Source: Streptomyces sp. NBC_01439
GTDB lineage: Bacteria > Actinomycetota > Actinomycetes > Streptomycetales > Streptomycetaceae
NCBI RefSeq assembly: GCF_036227605.1
Contig: NZ_CP109487.1
Span: 558,001-622,000, forward strand
DNA length: 64,000 nt
Direction: 5' to 3'
How positions within the stretch are numbered: the first letter of the stretch is position 1; each line of letters begins with the position of its first letter. The notes under the pieces are model-generated. The model was not told where the DNA came from, ran no database searches, and worked only from the letters and a program-made list of their open reading frames with translations. Both the position numbers and the translations under genes were made by a program. Below, in pieces: positions 44,411 to 52,159 of the stretch.

Positions 44411-44483
44411 GACCGGCCGTCGCCCGTAAGACCGGCCAGGGCTCGTAGGACCGGCCGGGGCTCGTAGGACCGGCCGGGCCGCC
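44389..44483. repeat. 19-bp tandem repeat, five units
   Basis: Units start at 44389, 44408, 44427, 44446 and 44465 with consensus TARGACCGGCCGKSGCYCG. Units 1-2 overlap the end of the LysR-like gene; units 3-5 lie downstream. Each unit carries the GACCGGCC core. Confidence 0.85.
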
Positions 44484-44536
44484 TGCGACGGCCTGGCTTC
44501 GGGGATCCGGGTCACCGCGCGGTGTATGCAGGAGGA

Positions 44537-45646
44537 ATGGATCTCCGGCCGCCGTCGCACTCCCGTCACCTCCGGTCCCCCCAGGTGAGCCACGCGCAGT
44601 TGGCGGTCCCGTTCGCGCTGATCGCCCTGGTGACGTTGGTCGACGTGCTCGCTCCGCCCGAGGTGCACCTCGGCCCGTTCCTGGCCGCCGCACCCGCGGT
44701 GACCGCGTCGTTCGCGGGGCCCCGGATGACGGCCTTCGTCGGTCTGGTCGCCGTACTGGCCCAGGTGGTGGTCGCGACGGCCCGCACCAGCCTGACCGAC
44801 CTGAACCACACCTTCCAGATCATCGCGCTCGTGATGATCTCCGTGTTCGTGACCTTCTTCGCCCACCTGCGCGAGGTGCACGAGAAGGAGCTGACCCAGC
44901 TGCGCTCGGTGGCGGAGACCGCCCAGGAGGTGGTCCTGCGGCCGCTGCCCGACCGGATCGGCCCGCTGGGCGTCGCCTCCGTGTACCTGGCCGCCGCGGC
45001 CGAGGCCCAGATCGGCGGCGATCTGTACGCCGCCGCCCGGACGGCCACCGGCACACGGCTGATCATCGGCGACGTCCGGGGCAAGGGGCTGGAAGCGGTC
45101 GGAGACGCCGCGCTCGTCCTGGGCGCCTTCCGGGCCTCCGCCCACCAGGAGACCGGGCTGCCGGGCCTGGTGGACTACCTCGAGGCGGCGGTCTCCGGGG
45201 ACCTGGACGGCGCCGGGGACGAGGGCGAGAGCTTCGTGACCGCGGCCGTCCTGGAGATCCCCGACGCCGAGCCGGTGCTGCACCTCGTCAGCTGCGGCCA
45301 TCCGCCGCCGCTGCTCGTGCTGCGCGCCGGCGGCGCCGAGCAGCTGGAGGTGGACCGGCCCGCGCCGCCGCTGGGGCTCGCCGGGCTCGTGGCGTCGGCG
45401 GTCACCGCGCAGACCTTCGCCTTCGCCGAGGGTGACGTCCTCCTGCTGTACACGGACGGCGTCCTGGAGGCGCGCGACGGGGCGGGCGCCTTCTACCCGC
45501 TGGCGCGACGCGTGACCGCATGGTCGGGACTGCGCCCGCAGGCGCTGTTGGACCTGCTGTGCCAGGACCTGCTCGCACACGCGGCCGGTCACACCCTGGA
45601 CGACGACGCGGCGATGGTCGCGATCGAGCGGCCCTCGACGCCTTAG
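44537..45646 (+). CDS. Membrane PP2C-type phosphatase (SpoIIE/RsbU-like)
   Basis: A 369-residue protein. Four membrane helices occupy about residues 25-115, then a SpoIIE-type Ser/Thr phosphatase domain: QIGGDLYAAARTATGTRLIIGDVRGKGLEAVG (metal-binding Asp), HLVSCGHPPPLLV, LLLYTDGVLEARD and LDDDAAMVAIER. It would dephosphorylate an anti-anti-sigma factor. GGAGGA directly abuts the ATG at 44537, which is too close; a GTG at 44522 or 44585 may be the real start. Confidence 0.88.
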   Translation: MDLRPPSHSRHLRSPQVSHAQLAVPFALIALVTLVDVLAPPEVHLGPFLAAAPAVTASFAGPRMTAFVGLVAVLAQVVVATARTSLTDLNHTFQIIALVMISVFVTFFAHLREVHEKELTQLRSVAETAQEVVLRPLPDRIGPLGVASVYLAAAAEAQIGGDLYAAARTATGTRLIIGDVRGKGLEAVGDAALVLGAFRASAHQETGLPGLVDYLEAAVSGDLDGAGDEGESFVTAAVLEIPDAEPVLHLVSCGHPPPLLVLRAGGAEQLEVDRPAPPLGLAGLVASAVTAQTFAFAEGDVLLLYTDGVLEARDGAGAFYPLARRVTAWSGLRPQALLDLLCQDLLAHAAGHTLDDDAAMVAIERPSTP

Positions 45647-45687
45647 GGCGTGCCGCCCGGCCGGTCCGGGTTTGCCAGAATCGGATC

Positions 45688-46059
45688 ATGCTGACCCTCG
45701 GAACTATCGTCATGGGAGCCGCGGACGTGCGGCGGGCCGCGGAATTCTGGAGCCGGGCGCTGGGGTACGTACCCCGTGACGGCCAGGTGGACGACGGCTG
45801 GACGGTCCTGGTCCCGGCCGGCGGCAGCGGGCCGGGCCTGGCGCTGGGCCGCAGCGTCACTCCCGTACAGGAGCGGCCGCGCGTCCACCTCGACCTGTAC
45901 GCGGCGGACGCCGCGGAACAGGCGGCGGAGGTGGAGCGGCTGGTCTCGCTTGGCGCCCGGCACGTCGACTGGGATTCCTACCCGGAGGACCCGGATTTCG
46001 TGGTGCTGGCCGACCCCGAGGGCAACCGCTTCTGCGTCATCGACGCCACACACGGCTGA
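45688..46059 (+). CDS. VOC/glyoxalase-like protein
   Basis: A 123-residue glyoxalase-fold protein: GTIVMGAADVRRAAEFWSRALGYVP at the start, RPRVHLDLYAADAAEQAAEVERLVSLGA and FVVLADPEGNRFCVID at the end. It forms half of a metal-binding dimer; substrate unknown. It lies 41 bp after the phosphatase, same strand. Not closely similar to the VOC protein at 36.8 kb. Confidence 0.85.
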   Translation: MLTLGTIVMGAADVRRAAEFWSRALGYVPRDGQVDDGWTVLVPAGGSGPGLALGRSVTPVQERPRVHLDLYAADAAEQAAEVERLVSLGARHVDWDSYPEDPDFVVLADPEGNRFCVIDATHG

Positions 46060-46150
46060 GCCCGCGGGCCGCGGGAGCAGGACGCACGTCCTCGACACCC
46101 TTGGCCGGTCCTTACCGCCACCTTAAGCGGAACCTAAGACTCATCAGGGT

Positions 46151-46184
46151 CGCACCGAAACGGCCGAATGTCCGTTTCGGTGCG
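46151..46184. promoter_or_regulatory. 13-bp-arm inverted repeat before chitinase gene
   Basis: CGCACCGAAACGG - 8 bases - CCGTTTCGGTGCG, ending 54 bp before the chitinase ATG and next to a TAGCGT -10-like hexamer. It may be an operator of the chitinase promoter or the terminator of the VOC gene. The known 12-bp direct repeats of Streptomyces chitinase promoters were not seen. Confidence 0.5.
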
Positions 46185-46238
46185 GCTAGCGTGCTGCCGG
46201 ATCCCCCAACTCCCCAGTAACACAGAGGTAGGCACGCG

Positions 46239-47729
46239 ATGGGCAGCACAGTCGGGCACCGGCGCACGACGGGCCGTAGGGCGAAGGTCACCGGCGCGGT
46301 CGTGGCGGCGGCGGTGATCGGTGGAGCGGCCTTCGCCTTCACCGGGACCGCGCAGGCGACCTCCGTCGGAGCCGTCTACACGAAGTCCAGCACCTGGAGC
46401 GGCGGTTACACCGGCCAGTACGTCATCACCAACGGCACGGGCACGGCGCAGTCGGACTGGACCCTCCAGTTCGACCTGCCGCCGGGCACGAAGATCGACT
46501 CGCTCTGGAACGGCACCCACACGGTCTCCGACCGCCGCGTGACCGTGAAGCCCGCGAGCTGGAACGGACAGCTGGCGGCCGGGGCTTCCGTCACCGTCGG
46601 CTTCGTCGCGAGCGGCACCGGCACCCTCGGCAACCCCACCGGGTGCCGGATCAACGGAGTGAAGTGCTCGGTGGACCAGGGCGCAACGGCCCAGCCCAGC
46701 GGGCGCCCCACTGCCCGACCCACCGTCACGGCGAGCCCGGCCCCGACCGCGCCCACCACGTCCGCCAAGCCCACCGGGACCACCTCGCCCTCCCCCACGG
46801 CGACCACCCCCACCAGCACTCCCGCCCCCGGGGGCACCGGCGCGCGCTTCGCCCCGTACGTGGACACCTCCCTGTACCCCGCCTACGACCTGCTCGACAC
46901 CGCGGCGAAGACGGGCGTGAAGGAGTTCCACCTGGCCTTCGTCACCTCCGGCGGCGGCTGCGCCCCGCTGTGGGGTGGTGTCACGGATCTCGCGAGCGAC
47001 AAGGTCGCCGCCCAGATCGGTGCGCTGCGCGCGAAGGGCGGCGACGTACGGGTGTCGTTCGGCGGGGCCGCCGGTCACGAACTGGCGCTGAACTGCGCCA
47101 CCGTGGACGAGCTGGCCGCCGCGTACGGGAAGGTCGTCGACCAGTACCGGCTCACCAAGGTCGACTTCGACATCGAGGGCGCGGCCCTGCCGGACACGGC
47201 GGCCAACGCGCGCCGCGCGCAGGCCATCGCCCGGCTGCAAAAGTCCCACCCGGGCCTGGACGTCGCCTTCACCCTGCCCGTGATGCCCGAGGGGCTGACC
47301 CAGCCGGGTGTGGCGCTGCTGGCCGACGCCAAGAAGAACGGGGTGCGCGTCGACGCCGTCAACATCATGGCGATGGACTACGGACCGGCGTACAGCGGGG
47401 ACATGGGGCAGTACGCGATCCAGGCCGCGACGGCCACGCAGGCACAGATCAAGGGCGTGCTCGGGCTGTCCGACGCGGCGGCGTGGAAGGCCGTGGCCGT
47501 CACGCCGATGATCGGCGTGAACGACGTCGCGAGCGAGGTCTTCACGGTGGAGGACGCGACGCAGCTCGTGCAGTTCGCCGCGTCGAAGGGGATCGGCCGG
47601 CTGGCCATGTGGTCCTCCACGCGGGACAAGCAGTGCGCGGCCGGAGCCGTCAACCACGCCGATGCGACGTGCAGTTCGATCCTCCAGCAGCCGCTGGCCT
47701 TCACCAAGGCGTTCGCCGCGCTCAAGTAG
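46239..47729 (+). CDS. Secreted chitinase, CBM2 + GH18
   Basis: A 496-residue enzyme. A signal peptide (residues 1-40, VVAAAVIGGAAFAFTGTAQA) is followed by a family 2 carbohydrate-binding module (about 41-145, STWSGGYTGQYVITNGTG, cysteine pair near its end) and a Thr/Pro linker. The GH18 domain contains VRVSFGGAAGHE and VDFDIEG, with Glu as the acid catalyst, and MAMDYGPA. The DxxDxE motif is present in the reduced form VDFDIE seen in the ChiC-like subgroup. It hydrolyses chitin outside the cell. Confidence 0.9.
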   Translation: MGSTVGHRRTTGRRAKVTGAVVAAAVIGGAAFAFTGTAQATSVGAVYTKSSTWSGGYTGQYVITNGTGTAQSDWTLQFDLPPGTKIDSLWNGTHTVSDRRVTVKPASWNGQLAAGASVTVGFVASGTGTLGNPTGCRINGVKCSVDQGATAQPSGRPTARPTVTASPAPTAPTTSAKPTGTTSPSPTATTPTSTPAPGGTGARFAPYVDTSLYPAYDLLDTAAKTGVKEFHLAFVTSGGGCAPLWGGVTDLASDKVAAQIGALRAKGGDVRVSFGGAAGHELALNCATVDELAAAYGKVVDQYRLTKVDFDIEGAALPDTAANARRAQAIARLQKSHPGLDVAFTLPVMPEGLTQPGVALLADAKKNGVRVDAVNIMAMDYGPAYSGDMGQYAIQAATATQAQIKGVLGLSDAAAWKAVAVTPMIGVNDVASEVFTVEDATQLVQFAASKGIGRLAMWSSTRDKQCAAGAVNHADATCSSILQQPLAFTKAFAALK

Positions 47730-47757
47730 TCGCGCGAAGCCCGAACGGGGGACGACC

Positions 47758-47800
47758 GACGGGCCCGGGCCCCGCGCACATGGCGTGGGCCGGGCCCGTC
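47758..47800. terminator. Bidirectional terminator
   Basis: 11-bp perfect arms GACGGGCCCGG / CCGGGCCCGTC with a further GGG/CCC pairing inside, located in the 81-bp gap of the convergent chitinase and hypothetical genes. Confidence 0.65.
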
Positions 47801-47810
47801 GGCCGTGGCC

Positions 47811-48461
47811 CTACACGAGGATGCCCGCGCGGGCGGCGAGGTCGAGTGCCGCGTCGAGGCGCGGGGCCGGGCGGCCTTCGGTGTGGGCCGCCGCCAGCAG
47901 CGCCACCACGGCGTCCGCGTCGGCCTTCCGTTCCCGTGCCAGTGCCGCGAACCTGGCGACCGCCTCGGTCAGGCTCCGCTCCAGCGCGTACGGGGCGTCG
48001 AACGAGGACACGGTGAGACCGAGGAACTCCTCCTCGTCCGGGCCCACCCAGGCGGCGGCCCCCTCCAGTCCGTCCTCGCGCACCTCGTCCGGGTACGGGA
48101 TGCGGTGCCACGCGCCGTTCTCCCACCAGTAGACGAAGCCGAAGAGATTGCCGGCGGCGTCGTCGCGCAGGAGGTCCCAGGGCAGCCAGTCGGGGCCGCC
48201 CGCGAGGAAGTCGATCTGATCTCCGCCGACGTGGGTGTGGCTGCCGTCGGGGTCCTGGCCGCAGAACACCGCGCGCCCGCCCTCCGCCATGGTCAGGCGC
48301 CACCAGCCGTCCCCGCCGGTGGAGTGGCACCACAGGCCGTCGTCGTCGAGGGCGAACTCGGTGCTCGTCGAGCACGCGGTGTCCACCATGGCCATGGTCA
48401 CCGCCCTGGCCCAGAGCAGTTCGGGGTGTTCTAGGTCTTCCGGCCGGCTCGGCGCGTGCAT
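47811..48461 (-). CDS. Hypothetical protein
   Basis: A 216-residue soluble protein of no family I recognise. It is Trp/Asp-rich in the first half (FALDDDGLWCHSTGGDGWWRLTMAEGG, GSHTHVGGDQIDFLAGGPDWLPW) and helical at the C-terminus (LERSLTEAVARFAALARERKADADAVVALL). The ATG at 48459-48461 follows a strong GGAGGAG site, and third-position GC is normal, so the gene is real. Nothing in the neighbourhood suggests a role. Confidence 0.7.
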   Translation of the reverse strand: MHAPSRPEDLEHPELLWARAVTMAMVDTACSTSTEFALDDDGLWCHSTGGDGWWRLTMAEGGRAVFCGQDPDGSHTHVGGDQIDFLAGGPDWLPWDLLRDDAAGNLFGFVYWWENGAWHRIPYPDEVREDGLEGAAAWVGPDEEEFLGLTVSSFDAPYALERSLTEAVARFAALARERKADADAVVALLAAAHTEGRPAPRLDAALDLAARAGILV

Positions 48462-48734
48462 CGTGTGTCTCCTCCCGGGTGTCGGGCAAGCCTCGCACGC
48501 GCGACCGGGTCGGCTGAAATGCCGATGGTCGAACGGGCCGGGCAGTTGGGAGGCCGGGAGGCCGTGGACTCGGCCGGGGCAGCGTGCGGCAACTGGCCTC
48601 GTCCGTGACCGTACGGCCCACCGCGCCGGGAAGTCCGTACGGGCGCACCGTACGCACCCTGGCCTGACGGTGGTGCCGCGTGCGGGCCCATCCCGGCCGA
48701 GCCTCCGACCGGGATGGGCCACGGTTCACAGCCG

Positions 48735-48974
48735 TCAGGCGTTGACGCAGACGTTGCCGGCGGCCGGGTTGAGCGCGCCGATCACGTTGATGCTGTTGCC
48801 GCACAGGTTGATCGGAATGTGGATCGGGATCTGGATCACGTTACCCGAAAGCACGCCGGGCGAGCCGACCGCGATGCCCTCCGCGTTGGCGTCCGCAGAC
48901 GCCGAGGACGCACCGCCGATGACCGCCAGGCCGAGCACCAGGGCAAGACCCGCACTCTTCAGAACACGCGACAC
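48735..48974 (-). CDS. Short chaplin (surface amyloid protein)
   Basis: A 79-residue chaplin. The signal peptide ends at about ASSASA (residues 22-27). The mature chaplin domain reads GIAVGSPGVLSGNVIQIPIHIPINLCGNSINVIGALNPAAGNVCVN, with the two conserved cysteines that form a disulfide. Chaplins coat aerial hyphae and lower surface tension. The GTG start at 48972-48974 has an AAGGAG site 7 bases upstream. Short-form, non-anchored (ChpD-H type). It is transcribed away from the biosynthetic cluster. Confidence 0.93.
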   Translation of the reverse strand: MSRVLKSAGLALVLGLAVIGGASSASADANAEGIAVGSPGVLSGNVIQIPIHIPINLCGNSINVIGALNPAAGNVCVNA

Positions 48975-49343
48975 GTGACATCTCCTTGTAACCGGACAGC
49001 GGTGCCGGAGCACCGCACGGCCCCGAGCGGGGTCGTCGCCCTTTACTTCGGCAGCTGATGGCCTCCTGGCCTGGTTCCGGCCGCCCGGTTCCCTCGAATA
49101 GGTGGACCCGCGCCTCCGTTCGGAGGTACAGGTCCGCCGTCGAGCCCGGCCGAATCAGACTGATTGTCCGACCATCCGACCGCCTTCGTTCAGGTCACCC
49201 GACCGGCTCCCCGCCCCTGCGCCCCTCCCCCGCCCGAGATTCCCCAGTCGACGGGACAAGTTCCCCTATCGATCGGGAACCGCGGAAATCTAGCCTCGCT
49301 ACTGCCCGTCCGCGAGTCGGATCTCTGTGATCGAGGGGGAAGC
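48975..49343. other. Divergent control region: chaplin promoter and cluster promoter
   Basis: 369 bp with no gene. The left part should carry the chaplin promoter, although no clear -10/-35 was picked out. The right part (49240-49296) carries the cluster promoter with twin boxes, annotated separately. The BGC most likely begins here. Confidence 0.6.
49240..49296 (+). promoter_or_regulatory. Cluster promoter 1 with twin TTCCC...GGGA boxes
   Basis: Box 1 TTCCCCAGTCGACGGGA at 49240-49256 and box 2 TTCCCCTATCGATCGGGAA at 49261-49279, starts 21 bp apart. TAGCCT at 49291-49296 is a -10 candidate, so box 2 covers the -35 region as expected for an activator site. The same layout occurs at 63704-63761 with the same 30-bp distance from box 2 to TAGCCT. 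A leader of about 40 bases leads to the first cluster gene. Confidence 0.65.
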
Positions 49344-50627
49344 GTGACCGAGCGGGAAGTCGATGTTCTGGCGATCGGTGCGGGTCCGGCCAATCTGGCC
49401 CTGGCAGCCGCCATCGAGGAATCCGGATCAGCCGAATTGGCGGACGGCACACTCCTACTGGAACAAAGCCCCGACATCACCTGGCAACGCGACCTCCTGA
49501 TGCCCTGGGCACGCAGCCAAGTCTCCTTCCTCAAAGACCTCGTCACCCTCCGCAACCCGAGCAGCCGGTTCACCTTCCTGAACTTCCTCCACGCACAAGG
49601 CCGACTCGACGAATTCGTCAACCTCGGCACCTTCCACCCCTTCCGCTGGGAATTCTCCGACTACCTCCAATGGGTCGCCACCTCCCTGGAACACGTCACC
49701 ATCCGCTACGACGCCCGCGCCACCCACGTCGACCCCGTACACACCACCGACCGCACCCTCACCGGCTGGACCGTACACCTCACCGACGGCGACACCATCC
49801 ACTGCCGCGACCTCGTCATCGGCGGCGGCCGCGACCCCCGAATACCAGAAACCTTCACCACCCTCCCCCCGGACCGCCTCATCCACAGCGCCCAATACCG
49901 CACCAAAATCACCCGAATACCAAAAGACCAACCCCTCCGCATCGCCGTCGTGGGCGGCGCCCAAAGCGCCGCCGAAATGTTCTACGCCCTCCACGAAAAC
50001 CTACCGGCCAGCCACATCACCATGCTGGTCCGCTCCATCGGACTACAAAACTACCAATCCAGCAAATTCGTCAACGAACTCTTCTTCCCATCATTCGTCG
50101 ACGAGTTCTACGACAGCCCCACCGAAGTCCGCGCACAAATCCTCGACGAAATGCGATTCACCAACTACGCCGGACTCGCACCCCCCTTCCTCGACGAGCT
50201 CTACACCATGCTCTACCGCCAGAAAACCGTCGGGCCCCAACGCTCCGAGGTGCGGGCAATGACGGAGGTGGTGGGGGCCCGCCTCGACGGCGACGAAGTG
50301 GTGCTCGACCTCCGCGACCGACTCAGCGGCAAAACCGAACCCCTCCGCTGCGACCTCGTCGTACTCGGAACCGGCTACGACCCCCGCAAACCCACCCTCG
50401 TCCGAGAACTCGCCACACGCATCGGCCTCGACGACGTCACCGTCAGCCGCAACTACCGCGTCGACCTCGGCACACCCACCCGCGGAGCCCTCTACCTCCA
50501 AGGCGTCAACGAAAAAACCCACGGCATCGCCGACTCCCTCATCAGCGTCCTCGCCCACCGCTCCCACGACATCCTCACCGACCTCCTCACCCGCCGCACC
50601 ACCACCCAACCCAGGAGCACACGATGA
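49330..50627 (+). repeat. 1.3-kb direct repeat, copy 1
   Basis: Matches 55835-57132 at offset 6505 with 13 mismatches in 1298 bp by eye. It spans exactly from the ribosome-binding region (ATCGAGGGGGAAG) to the ATGA junction with the next gene. The repeats flank 5.2 kb containing four cluster genes. Confidence 0.9.
49344..50627 (+). CDS. Lysine/ornithine N-monooxygenase (SidA/IucD family), copy 1
   Basis: A 427-residue FAD/NADPH N-hydroxylase of the family that turns L-lysine or L-ornithine into the N-hydroxy derivative. FAD-binding GAGPANL is at residues 12-18, the NADPH site VVGGAQSAAEM near 207, and the late GTGYDPRKP closes the fold. In this context the likely product is N6-hydroxylysine, one half of a hydrazine. 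It is the first gene of the operon and its stop overlaps the MetRS-like start (ATGA). Wobble positions are strongly C/A with few G, unlike its neighbours. GTG start with AGGGGGAAG upstream. Confidence 0.92.
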   Translation: MTEREVDVLAIGAGPANLALAAAIEESGSAELADGTLLLEQSPDITWQRDLLMPWARSQVSFLKDLVTLRNPSSRFTFLNFLHAQGRLDEFVNLGTFHPFRWEFSDYLQWVATSLEHVTIRYDARATHVDPVHTTDRTLTGWTVHLTDGDTIHCRDLVIGGGRDPRIPETFTTLPPDRLIHSAQYRTKITRIPKDQPLRIAVVGGAQSAAEMFYALHENLPASHITMLVRSIGLQNYQSSKFVNELFFPSFVDEFYDSPTEVRAQILDEMRFTNYAGLAPPFLDELYTMLYRQKTVGPQRSEVRAMTEVVGARLDGDEVVLDLRDRLSGKTEPLRCDLVVLGTGYDPRKPTLVRELATRIGLDDVTVSRNYRVDLGTPTRGALYLQGVNEKTHGIADSLISVLAHRSHDILTDLLTRRTTTQPRSTR

Positions 50628-52159
50628 AGCGGACGTTGGTGATAGCCCCCGGCCCGACCGCGAACGGCGATCTGCACCTGGGGCACCTGGCCGGCCCGTT
50701 CCTCGCTGCGGACGTCTGCACGAGGTACGCGCGTTCCACCGGACAGGACGTGCTGTTCGGTACGGGCGTGCACTTCACGCAGAACTACATCGTGACCACC
50801 GCCCGAAGGCTGGGGGTCCCGCCCGAGGAGCTGCGCGTGCGCTCGGCCGCGCAGGTCGAGGACACCCTGGCGGCCGTCGGGATCGACCCGGACGGCTTCG
50901 TCCGGTTCGACGACCGGTACGTGAAGACGGTCCGGCACTTCTTCGAGCGCCTGCACGGTACGGGAAAGTTGCGGCTGCGGGCCGTGAAGTTCCCGTACGC
51001 GCCGCACACCGGCGCGTACCTCACGGACGCCTACGTACGCGGAGGCTGCCCGGTGTGCCTGGCCGAGGGCTGCGCCGGACTGTGCGAGAACTGCGGGCAC
51101 TGGATCGCCTCCGCCGACCTCATCGCACCGCGCTCGACCCTGGACCCGGACGGTCCGGTCGAACTGCGGGAGCAGCAGGTCCTGGTGCTCCCGCTGGAGG
51201 AGCACCGCGAGGCGCTCGTGGAGTACTTCGCCGGGCGCGCAGCGACGATGCGTCCGCGGCTGGCCCAGATGATCGAGGAGATCCTGTCCCGGCCGCTCCC
51301 GGACTATCCCGTCACTCTGCCGATCTCCTGGGGCATCCCGGCGCCGTTCCCGGAGGTCGCCGGTCAGGTGATCTACGCGGATGCCGAGACCATCGCCTGG
51401 AGCATGCACTGCACCGCGCTCGCGGCCGAGCGGCGCGGGGCGGTGCTCGGCGCCGACGACGAGCTGTGGTTCTCCGACGCCGGCACGCAGGTGGCGTACT
51501 TCTTCGGCTCCGACGCCGGTTTCGCCTTCGCGGTGGTCGGGGCCGCGATGCTGCTGGCGCTGGGGGGCTACACGCTGCCCGAACACTTCGTCACGAACGA
51601 GTTCTACGAGCTGGACCACGACAAGTTCTCCACCAGCCGGGGTCATGTTGTGACGGGGCGGGAGCTGGCCGCAGAGGTGCCGAGGGACCTGGTGCGGTTC
51701 TATCTCGCGGCGACCGGGCCGGACTTCCAGCGCACCAACTTCAACCGCGCGGCCCTGGAGCACGTGACCGGCACCCGGCTCGTCCGGCCCTGGAACCGGG
51801 TGGTGGACAAGGTCGCCGCGTGGACGGGCCGGGGACCGCTGCCGGTGTCCGAGCGGTCCAGGGCGGCGGCCGGGCTGATGCTGGAGCGGTTCGCCGCCGC
51901 CTACGACGTGCGCCGGTTCAGTCTGACCGCGGTGGCCTTCACCCTGTCCGAGCAACTGGCGCGACTCGACCGGTGGGAGGTGGGTCCCGGCGACGCGGGC
52001 GACTTCTGCCACGAGGTGGAGGTGTTCCTGCGCTGTGCGGCGCCGGTCCTGATCGACCTGGCCGGGCAGGCGCTGCCAGAGCGAACGGTCCCCGCCCGGC
52101 CGGACACCGTGCAGGTCACGCCCGTACGGTTGCCACGGCTGGCGGAGACGGGGTCGTGA
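50624..52159 (+). CDS. Methionyl-tRNA synthetase-like protein, probable half of a hydrazine synthetase
   Basis: A 511-residue class I synthetase-fold protein. The HIGH motif is HLGH (18-21), a zinc knuckle uses C142, C145, C154 and C157, and the KMSKS loop reads KFSTS (334-338) with the second lysine replaced by Thr. In known pathways a MetRS-like domain fused to a cupin activates an amino acid and esterifies it to N6-hydroxylysine before N-N bond formation. No cupin is fused here; a separate cupin-type gene starts at 63813. Overlaps flank it on both sides. A resistant MetRS is a less likely alternative. Confidence 0.82.
   Translation: MKRTLVIAPGPTANGDLHLGHLAGPFLAADVCTRYARSTGQDVLFGTGVHFTQNYIVTTARRLGVPPEELRVRSAAQVEDTLAAVGIDPDGFVRFDDRYVKTVRHFFERLHGTGKLRLRAVKFPYAPHTGAYLTDAYVRGGCPVCLAEGCAGLCENCGHWIASADLIAPRSTLDPDGPVELREQQVLVLPLEEHREALVEYFAGRAATMRPRLAQMIEEILSRPLPDYPVTLPISWGIPAPFPEVAGQVIYADAETIAWSMHCTALAAERRGAVLGADDELWFSDAGTQVAYFFGSDAGFAFAVVGAAMLLALGGYTLPEHFVTNEFYELDHDKFSTSRGHVVTGRELAAEVPRDLVRFYLAATGPDFQRTNFNRAALEHVTGTRLVRPWNRVVDKVAAWTGRGPLPVSERSRAAAGLMLERFAAAYDVRRFSLTAVAFTLSEQLARLDRWEVGPGDAGDFCHEVEVFLRCAAPVLIDLAGQALPERTVPARPDTVQVTPVRLPRLAETGS

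Noticed and set aside
49670..50600. Pro/Arg/His-rich frame in the N-hydroxylase region (also at 56175-57100)
   Set aside because: It is a shifted-frame artefact of the C-rich coding strand; only the SidA-like frame has family motifs.
50624..52159. Housekeeping methionyl-tRNA synthetase or mupirocin-like self-resistance copy
   Set aside because: Altered KMSKS, operon overlap with N-hydroxylase and oxidase, and a separate cupin favour a biosynthetic role; resistance is not fully excluded.
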